DNA from: Geomonas oryzisoli
GTDB lineage: Bacteria; Desulfobacterota; Desulfuromonadia; Geobacterales; Geobacteraceae
Length of the DNA: 64,000 bases
Direction: 5' to 3'
Assembly: GCF_018986915.1 (NCBI RefSeq)
Contig: NZ_CP076723.1
Coordinates: 4,430,228 to 4,494,227 of the forward strand
Position numbers and translations under genes: made by a program. Under the pieces are notes generated by a model. The model was given only the letters and a program-made list of their open reading frames with translations, did no database searches and had not been told where the DNA came from. Of this stretch, positions 12,057 to 20,375 are shown in pieces (position 1 is the first letter of the stretch; every line of letters begins with the position of its first letter).

Positions 12057-13067
12057 ATGGTCATGGAAACGAGACAGGTCCCCACTACCCTGCAGGTAAG
12101 TTATTCGCTGGCGGTCGCCGCCGTCGTCACCGTGCTGCACTTCCACTTGCTGCCCGCGGTCTTCGCCGGCCTTGCGGTCTACGCGCTGACCGCGAAGCTG
12201 GCGCTCAAGCTCCCGGTGCGCTGGGGTACCCTGACCCAGAAGGTGGCCCTGGCGGGGATCATCCTCTTCGTGATCGGGCTGGTCTCGGGGATATGCCTGG
12301 GGCTGTGGTCCTTCCTGCGTGGACATCACGGCATGTCGAACCTCTTGGGGACCGCCGCGGAGACCCTGGACAACCTGAAGCGGAACCTCCCCGAGGACCT
12401 CACCGCGCTCCTCCCGGACACGGTAGACGAGCTGCGCGAGCAGATAGTCACCATGCTGCGCGAGCACGGCAAGAACATCTCGTCCGTCGGCATGAGCGGG
12501 GTGAAGACCTTCGCGCACCTGGTTCTGGGCATGGTGGTGGGGAGCCTCGCCGTCCTGCACCGGTTCAATAAGGAAGAGGGGTTCCCGCCGCTGGCCGCCC
12601 ACCTGCACGAGCGGCTGCTGAACCTCGCCGGTGCCTTCGATAAGGTGGTCTTCGCCCAGGTGAAGATCTCGCTTCTGAACACGGCCCTGACCGCGCTGTA
12701 CCTGGCCGTGGTCCTTCCCCTGTGCGGGATCTACCTCCCCATGGTAACGCTCTTGATCCTGCTCACTTTCATCGCCGGGCTGCTTCCGGTGGTTGGAAAC
12801 CTCATCTCCAACTTCACCATCGTGCTGATCAGCCTCGGGGTCTCCCCCCTGGTCGGCCTCGCCTCGCTCGCCTTCCTGGTGCTGATCCACAAGCTGGAGT
12901 ACTTCACCAACGCCCGCATCGTCGGCAGCGAGGTGAAGGCGAGCGTCTGGGAGCTTTTGACCGCGATGCTGGTCATGGAGGCCATCTTCGGCATGGCGGG
13001 CCTCGTCGCGGCCCCCGTCGTCTACGCCTGGCTCAAGCAGGAACTGAAGGCCTACCGGCTGGTCTGA
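12057..13067 (+). CDS. AI-2E family transporter (PerM/YdiK/TqsA-like permease)
   Basis: This membrane protein of about 336 residues has paired hydrophobic segments at the N-terminus (about 12-60), a long soluble helical insert (about 95-160) and a cluster of helices from about 190 to the end. It contains the family's typical GIYLPMVTLLILLTFIAGLLPVVGN and LEYFTNARIVGSEVKASVWELL regions. Family members are exporters; AI-2 transport is shown only for a few, so the substrate is open. The start could be ATG 12057 or 12063, and no strong ribosome-binding site decides. The tpx terminator lies upstream, so it has its own promoter. Confidence 0.85.
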   Translation: MVMETRQVPTTLQVSYSLAVAAVVTVLHFHLLPAVFAGLAVYALTAKLALKLPVRWGTLTQKVALAGIILFVIGLVSGICLGLWSFLRGHHGMSNLLGTAAETLDNLKRNLPEDLTALLPDTVDELREQIVTMLREHGKNISSVGMSGVKTFAHLVLGMVVGSLAVLHRFNKEEGFPPLAAHLHERLLNLAGAFDKVVFAQVKISLLNTALTALYLAVVLPLCGIYLPMVTLLILLTFIAGLLPVVGNLISNFTIVLISLGVSPLVGLASLAFLVLIHKLEYFTNARIVGSEVKASVWELLTAMLVMEAIFGMAGLVAAPVVYAWLKQELKAYRLV

Positions 13068-13113
13068 GCGGGGCCTCCTGGCCAAAAGGCGCGCGCGTAG
13101 TATCATTTCCGGC

Positions 13114-14466
13114 ATGGGTACGCACCAGCCGACAAAACGCCGCGTGGGTCCGGGCTCCGGCTTTCGCGACGCCGCCACTTCGCTTCGCCCCCATCCCGGC
13201 GGGCACCGTCTCCCTCCCCTCCCGCATCGCCTCCCCTTTTTCCTGCTCCTGGTTCTCCTCTGCGTCGTCTGCCTTTACCGTCCGGCCGAAGCCTCCTCCG
13301 GCACCACCCTCTACTACTTCTGGGGCGAAGGTTGCCCGCATTGCGCGCAGGCCAAGCCGTTCCTGCAGGAACTGCAGCGTAAACACCCGGGACTGACGGT
13401 GCAATCATGGGAGGTGCTGCAGCACCGCGACAACATCCCGCTGCTCATGCGCATGGCGAAGGAGCGGGGCCGGGAGGCGACCGGCGTCCCGGTCTTCATC
13501 ATCGGCCCCCACTATTTCAGCGGATTTTCCGAGCAGACCCCGGCGCAGCTGGAAAACGCGGTCAAGGAGGCACTGCAGCACCAGATACCGCCGGCCGCAC
13601 CTCCCCGGGCCGCCGAGCACGTCACCGTCCCCGTCGTGGGAGATTTGGACCCGCAGCGGTCCCTCCCCGTCTTCACGATCGTGATCGCCGCGCTGGACAG
13701 CTTCAATCCGTGCGCCTTCTTCGTGCTGTTCTTTCTTTTGAGTCTTTTGATCCACGCCCGGTCGCGGCGCCGGATGTTCCTCATCGGAGGGGTCTTCGTC
13801 CTGGTGTCGGGGGTTTTGTACTTCCTGTTCCTGGCGGCCTGGCTGAACCTGTTCCTGGTGGCGGGGACGCTCCCCGCCGTCACCACGGCCGCAGGGGTTC
13901 TGGCGCTTCTCATCGGCCTGGTCAACGTGAAGGACTTCTTCCTGTTCCGGCAGGGGGTTACCCTGAGCATCCCGGAGGGGAAAAAACCCATGCTCTTCGC
14001 CCGGATGAGGCGTCTTATGAAGGCGGAGCAGCTCCCGGCGCTTCTGGCCGGAACCGGCGTTCTCGCCGTCGCCGCCAACAGCTACGAGCTGCTATGCACC
14101 GCGGGTTTTCCCATGGTTTTCACCCGCGCGCTCACGCTGCACCGGCTCTCGGCGCCAGGCTATTACTCGTACCTTGCCCTATACTGTCTTGTTTATGTGG
14201 TACCTCTGGCGGCAATCGTCGCGGTCTTTACGGTAACGCTGGGGGGGCGGAAGCTCAGTGAATGGCAGGGGCGGGTGCTGAAGCTGGTGTCGGGGCTCAT
14301 GATGCTGGGGCTGGCTGGGGTGCTGCTGGTACGGCCGTCACTTTTGAGCGATCCTGCTGTTTCGGCTTTGCTGCTGGCAGCGACCCTGGCACTGGCGGGT
14401 GTGCTGGCCCTCTGCTTCCGGCGTGGTCACCAAGACGGGGGAGAGAGCGGGGGAACTACCAGGTAG
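13114..14466 (+). CDS. Thioredoxin-like domain fused to a DsbD/CcdA-type membrane domain
   Basis: A signal-anchor segment (about residues 38-60) leads into a thioredoxin/glutaredoxin-like domain with C74-P-H-C77 (GEGCPHCAQAKPFLQEL). A linker follows, then about six to eight membrane helices with a conserved SFNPCAFFVLFFLLSLL segment and a second paired cysteine region (NSYELLCTAGFPMV), as in the DsbD/CcdA electron-transfer family. It probably carries reducing equivalents across the inner membrane to its own periplasmic thioredoxin domain, for cytochrome c maturation or disulfide repair. The first 35 residues are odd (Arg/Pro-rich), so the start is uncertain. The 3' end overlaps the convergent kinase gene by 11 bp. 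Confidence 0.82.
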   Translation: MGTHQPTKRRVGPGSGFRDAATSLRPHPGGHRLPPLPHRLPFFLLLVLLCVVCLYRPAEASSGTTLYYFWGEGCPHCAQAKPFLQELQRKHPGLTVQSWEVLQHRDNIPLLMRMAKERGREATGVPVFIIGPHYFSGFSEQTPAQLENAVKEALQHQIPPAAPPRAAEHVTVPVVGDLDPQRSLPVFTIVIAALDSFNPCAFFVLFFLLSLLIHARSRRRMFLIGGVFVLVSGVLYFLFLAAWLNLFLVAGTLPAVTTAAGVLALLIGLVNVKDFFLFRQGVTLSIPEGKKPMLFARMRRLMKAEQLPALLAGTGVLAVAANSYELLCTAGFPMVFTRALTLHRLSAPGYYSYLALYCLVYVVPLAAIVAVFTVTLGGRKLSEWQGRVLKLVSGLMMLGLAGVLLVRPSLLSDPAVSALLLAATLALAGVLALCFRRGHQDGGESGGTTR

Positions 14467-16966
14467 CGACGTTACCGGAAAGGGTGGACCTGATCTTTTC
14501 TCCGAGGCTCGCCATGTCGAATGGCTTCTGGATGAAGTTGACCCGGCGGCGGTCGACCCCCTTGTCCAGCAGGGTTTCCGGCGCATAGCCGGACATGTAG
14601 ATGATCTTCAGATCGGGACGCAGGGCGAGGATGGTTTCCACGGCGTCCCGGCCGCTCGCACCAGGAAGCATCACGTCCGAGAGTACCAGGTCGATCCGGT
14701 GTTCGGAGCGACACAGCTCCAGCGCCTCCATCGCGTTCCCCGCCAGCAGCACGCGGTACCCCATGTGCTCCAGCATCTTCAGCGTCATCCTTCCGACGAT
14801 CTCGTCATCCTCGACCACCAGCACCGTCCCGGTTGCACCCCCGGCCGGCACCGGCTTCACCTCAGCTACCCGGTCCCGATGGCGGGGGAGAAAGACCCTG
14901 AAGGTGGTGCCCATGCCGCGTTCGCTCTCCACGGTCACGAAGCCGCCGTTTTGGGTCACCATGCCGTACACGCTGGCGAGTCCCAGCCCGTTACCCTGCC
15001 CTACCTCACGCGTGGTGAAGAAAGGTTCGAACACGTGCCTGCAGGTTTCGCCGTCCATACCGTGTCCTGAATCGGAGATGGAAATCTCCAGGTAATCCCC
15101 CGGCGCCGCGTCGATATTGGTGCTGCAGGTTTCATCACCTACCGTGACGTTGCCCGTCCCGATGATCAGGCTTCCCCCGTCGGGCATGGCTGCGCCGGCG
15201 TTGCTGACGACATTGGTGATGATCTCTTCCAGTTGGGCCGGGTCGATCCTGACCGGCCACGGCTCGAGGCAAAGCTTCAGTGAGACCCGCGTTCCCGCGC
15301 CGGCCAGCAGTGAAACCTTGCGGGCCAGGTCCCCCAGCGCCTGGTTCACGTCCACCATTTTCGGCGAGATGAGCTGCTGCCGCGAAAAGCACAGGAGCTG
15401 CGCGGTGAGGTCCCGGGAGCGTTGCGCCGCCTTGGATATCTCCTGCAGCGAATCCGCGATCCGCCTGTTGCCGTGGTACTCCATGCCCAGCATCTCGGCG
15501 TAGCCGATGATGACCGACAGCATGTTGTTGAACTCGTGCGCCACCCCACCCGCCAGACGCCCCACCGACTCCATCTTGATCGACTGCCTGAGTTTGTCCT
15601 CCAGCAGCTTTTGTTGGGTGATGTCGTTGATGATCATGCCGCAGTACCCGGGCCTGGGACGGAAGAGCCAGACCTGACAGCACTTGCCGTTGAAGAAGTA
15701 TCGCTCCAGGGCCAGCGGCGTCCCCTCGCGGGCGAGCTGCCCCAGGCTCTCCATCTGGGCAGGGTCGAAATCGGGGAGCAGCTCCAGCAGGGTCCGCCCC
15801 ACCAGTGCCGCTTCGGTCTGCCCGGTGAAAGCCTCGAAGGCGGGATTGACCTCGACGAAGCGGAAGTCGGCGGGGGTTCCCTGCGGCCCCAGCAGCATTT
15901 CCAACAGGGCGAAGCCGTTGCCCATGTTCTCGAACAGCAGCCGGTACTTGTCCTCGCTCTCCTTGAGACTGCGTGAGACGGTGCGGGCCGAGACGATGGC
16001 CATGGCGCAGACGTTGGCGGCGCTGACGGCGAGGTTCAGGTACCTCTGCAGGTGCTGGGGGAGGGCGAAGTCCCCCGCCCACAGCCAACCTACCAGACCG
16101 TTGTGGTTCAGGCACACCAGGAATCCCCGGGCATCCGCGGCCACCTCGAAACTCCCCTGCATCCCCGAGGCAAGCCTGCGCAAGGTCGGCTCTTCGGTCA
16201 CCGTCTCCCCGTGACGGTACGGCGGCGCGCCACTGGCAGGAACGAAGGCCACCTCCCCGGCTCCAAAGAGCATGGCGAAAACGGAGATGAGCTCCTCGAC
16301 CACCCCCTGCTCACCGCTGCTGCTCGACATCCGGGATAGCAGATCGAGCAAAAGCGCGTAATCGGAGGCCGGCTCGCGCGCCGCTGCATCACCGCGACCC
16401 TGCCACTCCAGTGCACCGTGTGCCCGCTCCAGCTGCAGGCTCAGCAGCTCCAGGCCTACCGGCACCGTTTCCACCGGCCGCTGCACGAAGGCGCCGAACT
16501 CCGCAAGCGAGCTCGAGCTCTGCGGCACACTCCCGGTGTCGACCAGGGTGATCCTCGCGCAGCTTTCGGCGAAGAAGTCGGCGCCGGTACTCGCGTCGAA
16601 TCCCCACCCCTCCACGAAGGAGCGCCAATGAGCGAGCCACCCCGGCGTGACCAGGTAGCCACCGCCGGCTGTCAGCCGGCCGAAGGCATAGTCGCCGCAG
16701 ACGAGCGCCGCGCAGTGCCTTTTTTTGAGAAGTCGGATCCGGCGCAGGTCGTCAGGGGGGTCGCCCAGGTGTCCCAGGCATTCCCCTCCCACCACGATGG
16801 CGGGGGAGGTGCCGCACCGGCGGCGCAGGTCGTCCCAGGAAACCGGCGGACGGCCGCAGCAGCCGGTAAAGGTGGTGCACTCAGCCCCGGCCAGGGTGCT
16901 CCCGGCCAAGGCTTCGCGGACGTCGGGCCCCAGGGACTCGCAGCAATAAATGCGCGGGGTGGCCAT
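14456..16966 (-). CDS. Hybrid histidine kinase with N-terminal DUF1638-like domain
   Basis: The protein has 836 residues. ATG 16966 follows the previous stop by two bases and has GGGAGGGGG in front. Residues 1-160 are Cys/Gly-rich with YLVTPGWLAHWRSF and ARITLVDTG, which resembles DUF1638, a domain found beside corrinoid methyltransferases; this match is by eye. A GAF-like region (about 205-320), a PAS domain (about 335-450), HisKA (H477 in GGVAHEFNNML), HATPase (FEPFFTTREVGQGNGLGL) and a C-terminal receiver (D764 in LVLSDVMLPG) follow. No membrane helix is seen. It is the third gene of a coupled operon with a methyltransferase and a corrinoid protein, so it probably senses a corrinoid- or methyl-linked signal (inference). 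Confidence 0.88.
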   Translation of the reverse strand: MATPRIYCCESLGPDVREALAGSTLAGAECTTFTGCCGRPPVSWDDLRRRCGTSPAIVVGGECLGHLGDPPDDLRRIRLLKKRHCAALVCGDYAFGRLTAGGGYLVTPGWLAHWRSFVEGWGFDASTGADFFAESCARITLVDTGSVPQSSSSLAEFGAFVQRPVETVPVGLELLSLQLERAHGALEWQGRGDAAAREPASDYALLLDLLSRMSSSSGEQGVVEELISVFAMLFGAGEVAFVPASGAPPYRHGETVTEEPTLRRLASGMQGSFEVAADARGFLVCLNHNGLVGWLWAGDFALPQHLQRYLNLAVSAANVCAMAIVSARTVSRSLKESEDKYRLLFENMGNGFALLEMLLGPQGTPADFRFVEVNPAFEAFTGQTEAALVGRTLLELLPDFDPAQMESLGQLAREGTPLALERYFFNGKCCQVWLFRPRPGYCGMIINDITQQKLLEDKLRQSIKMESVGRLAGGVAHEFNNMLSVIIGYAEMLGMEYHGNRRIADSLQEISKAAQRSRDLTAQLLCFSRQQLISPKMVDVNQALGDLARKVSLLAGAGTRVSLKLCLEPWPVRIDPAQLEEIITNVVSNAGAAMPDGGSLIIGTGNVTVGDETCSTNIDAAPGDYLEISISDSGHGMDGETCRHVFEPFFTTREVGQGNGLGLASVYGMVTQNGGFVTVESERGMGTTFRVFLPRHRDRVAEVKPVPAGGATGTVLVVEDDEIVGRMTLKMLEHMGYRVLLAGNAMEALELCRSEHRIDLVLSDVMLPGASGRDAVETILALRPDLKIIYMSGYAPETLLDKGVDRRRVNFIQKPFDMASLGEKIRSTLSGNVATW

Positions 16967-16968
16967 GA

Positions 16969-18000
16969 TCACCCCCTCCCGCCGGGCAGCGGGTAGCGGC
17001 CGTACTCGCGTACGGCCTCCGCGAGCGCGGTGAGGGTCGCCTCGGGGACCTGCCAGGGGATCTCGCCGTGCTGGTCCGAGAGGATGAAGCCACCGCCTGA
17101 AGCCGCCGCCTCGATGGCCTCCTTAACAGCAGTCGCCGTGGCCGCGTCGTCCCAGTTGCGCATCCTGATGCCGTTGAGGTTGCCGACCACGGTGAGCCGA
17201 CCGCGGCAGCTCTCTTTCACGGCAGCGAGATCGTCCTCCCCCACCCCGACCATGGTCGTGCCGGTGGCGACGAGGTCGTCCACGACGCCAAGGCAGGGAC
17301 CGGAGGCGAGGTGGGTGGCGGTAGGTCCGGTGATAGCTGCTATCGTCTTTTGCGCGACGGGTGCACCGAAGCGGCGGTACAGGACGGGATCGATCATCTT
17401 GGGAGAGGCGAGCGGATCGAAATAGCAGATGGCGTGGGCTCCGGCGGCAAGCTGGGCGTTGGCCCACTCTGCGCAGAAGGCTCCGTTTAGCTCCATAAGC
17501 CTGTACATGAGGTCAGGGCGGTCGAAGATCAGGTCGAGGTAGTGGTCGAAGCCAAGCTGCATCACGGGAAGCGAGAAGGGAGACATGACGACCCCGACGA
17601 TGGGGACCGTATCGCCGACGGCCTGCCTCAATGCGCGCTGCGCTTCCAGCACCCGCCTGAGCCCCGGCTGTTCCTGAATGCGCGGCGGGACGAGCGAGGC
17701 GATCGCCTCGGCCCTGATCGGCGGGGGGCCTGCGTTGGGGGGGCCGTCCTCCCTGAAGATGGTGCTCCCCCCCCAGGCTTCCGCCTCCAGCGAGGCATGG
17801 AAGAACCCGTAGATGCAGTCGTGCCCGTAGCGCTCCAACATGCGCAACTGCCCCTGCACCACGTGCTCCGGTCTGGAGAAGTACGCCTCGATGGAAAGCC
17901 CCAGCTCCCGCGCCCCATGTAGGGAAAGGAGCAGGAACAGGGGTACCCGGTCCGGTTCCCGGTGCGAGATGGCGGTAAGGACCCGCTCCATGCTGGTCAT
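16969..18000 (-). CDS. Uroporphyrinogen decarboxylase-family (MtaA/MtbA-like) methyltransferase
   Basis: This 343-residue URO-D-fold protein starts at ATG 18000 in MTSMERVLTAISHREPDRVP, the family's usual opening. Its start overlaps the corrinoid gene's stop as ATGA, so translation is coupled. Family members move methyl groups between a corrinoid protein and a thiol such as coenzyme M, using a zinc site HxC...C. Here the aligned positions read THLASGPC and LSDQHGEIP, so neither usual Cys ligand is in place although the His is kept. The role may therefore be a divergent methyltransfer or a non-catalytic sensor part. The longer frame upstream of 18000 is only the corrinoid gene's other frame. 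Confidence 0.85.
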   Translation of the reverse strand: MTSMERVLTAISHREPDRVPLFLLLSLHGARELGLSIEAYFSRPEHVVQGQLRMLERYGHDCIYGFFHASLEAEAWGGSTIFREDGPPNAGPPPIRAEAIASLVPPRIQEQPGLRRVLEAQRALRQAVGDTVPIVGVVMSPFSLPVMQLGFDHYLDLIFDRPDLMYRLMELNGAFCAEWANAQLAAGAHAICYFDPLASPKMIDPVLYRRFGAPVAQKTIAAITGPTATHLASGPCLGVVDDLVATGTTMVGVGEDDLAAVKESCRGRLTVVGNLNGIRMRNWDDAATATAVKEAIEAAASGGGFILSDQHGEIPWQVPEATLTALAEAVREYGRYPLPGGRG

Positions 18001-18665
18001 GACACGCCCTCCCGCAGTTGCGCCAGGGCAAGCAGCACCTGGGAGGCGGTATCGCACCCGAGATCCGCCCCCACCTCGCGGTGCAGGGCGGGGTCGAGCC
18101 GGAAAGGGGCGCCCCCTACGATGATGCGGCACTCCAACCCGAGCCGGTCCAGGCCGTCGCGCACCTCGCGCACCTTCAGGGCAGACGGAAGCATCAGCGT
18201 CGAGATCAACAGGACCCGCACACCGTCCCGCTGTACGCGGTGCACCAGTTCCTGCGCGCCCACCGTGCCGTAGTCCAGGTAGGAGATCCCCGCCCCCTTG
18301 AGCACGAACCCGACCAGGCGTTTGCCCAGCAGGTGGTAATCCTCGAGCACCGCCAGCGCCACGCGCCTGCGCTCATCGACCAACGGCGGGTGCCCGCCGA
18401 GCACCTGCTCCATGAACTCCTCGCAGAGGCGTCCGCTCATGTAGACATGGGAGAGGGACAGGTCGCCGCGGTCCCACTTCTCGCCGATGACGGTCAGGGC
18501 AGGCGCGATGACCTGTTCGCAGAAACAAAGGGGAGAGAGGCCGGAGTCGGCATAGATCTGCTGCACGGCAAGGCGGTCCATGCCGATCAGGGCGGACTCC
18601 AGCAGGAGCGCGGGAGAGCCGGCGAGGTTGTCGGCAGCGTTACCGGAGTAGCAGGAGGTGACCAT
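17997..18665 (-). CDS. Cobalamin-binding (corrinoid) protein, MtaC/MtbC-like
   Basis: The protein has 222 residues. I chose ATG 18665 because GGAG lies six to ten bases upstream and the helical cap domain begins there. Residues 1-100 form the four-helix B12-binding cap (WDRGDLSLSHVYMSG). The Rossmann B12 domain follows, with EDYHLLG (the DxHxxG base-off ligand motif), LLISTLMLPSAL and RIIVGGAPF as the nucleotide-loop signatures. It is the first gene of a three-gene operon with a URO-D methyltransferase and a hybrid kinase. No MtaB- or MttB-type substrate methyltransferase is present nearby, which argues for sensing rather than growth on methyl compounds. Confidence 0.9.
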   Translation of the reverse strand: MVTSCYSGNAADNLAGSPALLLESALIGMDRLAVQQIYADSGLSPLCFCEQVIAPALTVIGEKWDRGDLSLSHVYMSGRLCEEFMEQVLGGHPPLVDERRRVALAVLEDYHLLGKRLVGFVLKGAGISYLDYGTVGAQELVHRVQRDGVRVLLISTLMLPSALKVREVRDGLDRLGLECRIIVGGAPFRLDPALHREVGADLGCDTASQVLLALAQLREGVS

Positions 18666-19121
18666 GTATTTCTCCAGAAGCAACTTGTAATGCAGAGACG
18701 ACAAGAAGATCCAGTCAATACCAGTTCTGTGATGGGAAGAATCGAAGACGATGCTTCGGAACGAAACAAACTTACACCTCGTAGTCGAATTAGTCCACTG
18801 CAATGTTGTCTTTGGTCCCCAATTACCCCCCTTTATGACAGCCATCTCAATTTTTCGTGATTGCAGTCACGACCGCTGTGACAGTTGCTTGCTGCAGCCG
18901 CGCGGCTGCCGAGGGTCCACAGTTGACTCGACCGTCGGAAAATTATTATTCGCGCATGCAACTTCCCTGTCGAGATGTCACGTCATGGGCAGATGCAACA
19001 TCGTCGTCGTCCTCGGCTCGGAACGCGGTAGAGCATTTCAATGGGCGACGATGAAGGGAAGTAGCGCAACGCCGGATGCCTAAACTCCCACAGGAAAAGG
19101 ATGAATTACGCCGTCTCCCAT
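18666..19121 (+). other. Divergent intergenic region between the corrinoid operon and chemoreceptor
   Basis: About 455 bp without a credible gene. It is AT-richer than its flanks. A minus-strand TTGACT (18713-18718) could be a -35 for the corrinoid operon, but no good -10 is in register. I looked for a c-di-GMP riboswitch (GEMM core) in both orientations and did not see one. Confidence 0.5.
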
Positions 19122-19148
19122 TAAAGCTTTGGCCTTTCCTGCCGATGA
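19122..19148 (+). promoter_or_regulatory. Sigma-28 (FliA) promoter of the chemoreceptor gene
   Basis: TAAAGCTT, an 11-base spacer and GCCGATGA match the flagellar sigma-28 consensus TAAAGTTT-N11-GCCGATAA at 14 of 16 positions. It points at the chemoreceptor start 90 bp downstream. Confidence 0.85.
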
Positions 19149-19238
19149 AGGTACCTGACCGGTGCATCTTCCCGCACAGGCCTGCCCCGGGATGGGCACT
19201 ACCGAACCGGCGCCTACCGAGGCGCGAAGGGAGCAGTG

Positions 19239-20357
19239 ATGAAACTTTTCGGCAACGCCAACCAGGGTAAGATCGACGATCAGGCCGTGGAAATCGCCAA
19301 ACTGACGCAGATGCTCGACAACGTCGACAACATCGTCATGCTCTGCGACACCACCCACGACAACAAGATCATCTATATGAACAAACAGGCCCGGGCCCTG
19401 ATGCAGCAGTACCGCAGCCAGTTGAACTCCGGGCTGCGCGGTGCCGACGTGGCCAACGCCGACGGCAACAGCATCCACCAGTTCCACAAGGACCCGGCAC
19501 GGATCCGCGCCATCTTTGGCGAGCCGCGGGGCAGGATGCCGCACACCGCCGAGATCCCGATTGGTGAGGTGACCCTGCGCACCTCTACCTACCCGATCTG
19601 GGACAGCAGGGATCCCGCCAAGGTGCTCTGCTACATGGCCTGCTGGAACGACATCACCGCGGAGAAGGCGGTGGCACAGCACCAGCGGGAGGCCATCGAG
19701 CGCAAGGAATACCTGGAGACGCGGGTGACCCAGATCGCCACCGCGATGGAAGAGATGAGCATGACGGTGAACGAGGTGGCGCGCAACACGGTGAACGCCG
19801 CCGACTCCGCCGCCGAGGTGGCCGGCAACGCGCGCGAGGGGCAAAGCGTGGTGAGCCAGGCCGTGAGCGAGATGCGCAAGGTGGCGGAGATCGTGCGGGA
19901 CTCGGCGGGAATCGTCGGGAACCTGGGGGAAAAGTCCGCCAAGATCGGGGAGTTCGTCGCCGTCATCAACGACATCGCCGACCAGACCAACCTGCTGGCA
20001 TTGAACGCAGCCATCGAGGCCGCCCGGGCCGGCGAGCAGGGGCGCGGCTTTGCCGTGGTCGCCGACGAGGTGCGCCGGCTGGCGGACCGCACCGTGGCCT
20101 CGACCAAGGAGATCCGGCTCATGGTCGAAGAGATCCAGAAGGAAACCGCCCTGGCGGTGGAATCGATCGAACGGGGCAAGAGCGAGGCCGAGGTGAGCGA
20201 GGCGCTTTCGCACCAGGTGGACAGCTCGCTCGCCAACATCGTCAACTCAATCGAGCAGATCGAACACGTCATCGCACAGATCGCCACCGCGTCCGAGGAA
20301 CAGGCCGCCACGTCGACCACCATTGCCAGCAACCTCGAGGAGATCGTGCGCGGCTGA
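19239..20357 (+). CDS. Soluble PAS-domain methyl-accepting chemotaxis protein
   Basis: The protein has 372 residues from ATG 19239, with AAGGGAG five bases upstream; a GTG three bases earlier is less well placed. Residues 15-150 form a PAS-like sensor ([21 protein letters not shown]). Residues 160-372 form a chemoreceptor signalling hairpin with the conserved tip [20 protein letters not shown]. There is no transmembrane helix, HAMP domain or C-terminal pentapeptide tether, so it is a cytoplasmic receptor. The sigma-28 promoter upstream ties it to the flagellar and chemotaxis regulon. The gene is divergent from the corrinoid operon. Confidence 0.94.
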   Translation: MKLFGNANQGKIDDQAVEIAKLTQMLDNVDNIVMLCDTTHDNKIIYMNKQARALMQQYRSQLNSGLRGADVANADGNSIHQFHKDPARIRAIFGEPRGRMPHTAEIPIGEVTLRTSTYPIWDSRDPAKVLCYMACWNDITAEKAVAQHQREAIERKEYLETRVTQIATAMEEMSMTVNEVARNTVNAADSAAEVAGNAREGQSVVSQAVSEMRKVAEIVRDSAGIVGNLGEKSAKIGEFVAVINDIADQTNLLALNAAIEAARAGEQGRGFAVVADEVRRLADRTVASTKEIRLMVEEIQKETALAVESIERGKSEAEVSEALSHQVDSSLANIVNSIEQIEHVIAQIATASEEQAATSTTIASNLEEIVRG

Positions 20358-20375
20358 CGGGTCCATCCCCGCCTC

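Noticed and set aside
18666-19238. c-di-GMP or cGAMP (GEMM) riboswitch upstream of signalling or cytochrome genes
   Set aside because: I searched this gap and the cytochrome upstream regions for the conserved GEMM core and did not find it on either strand.
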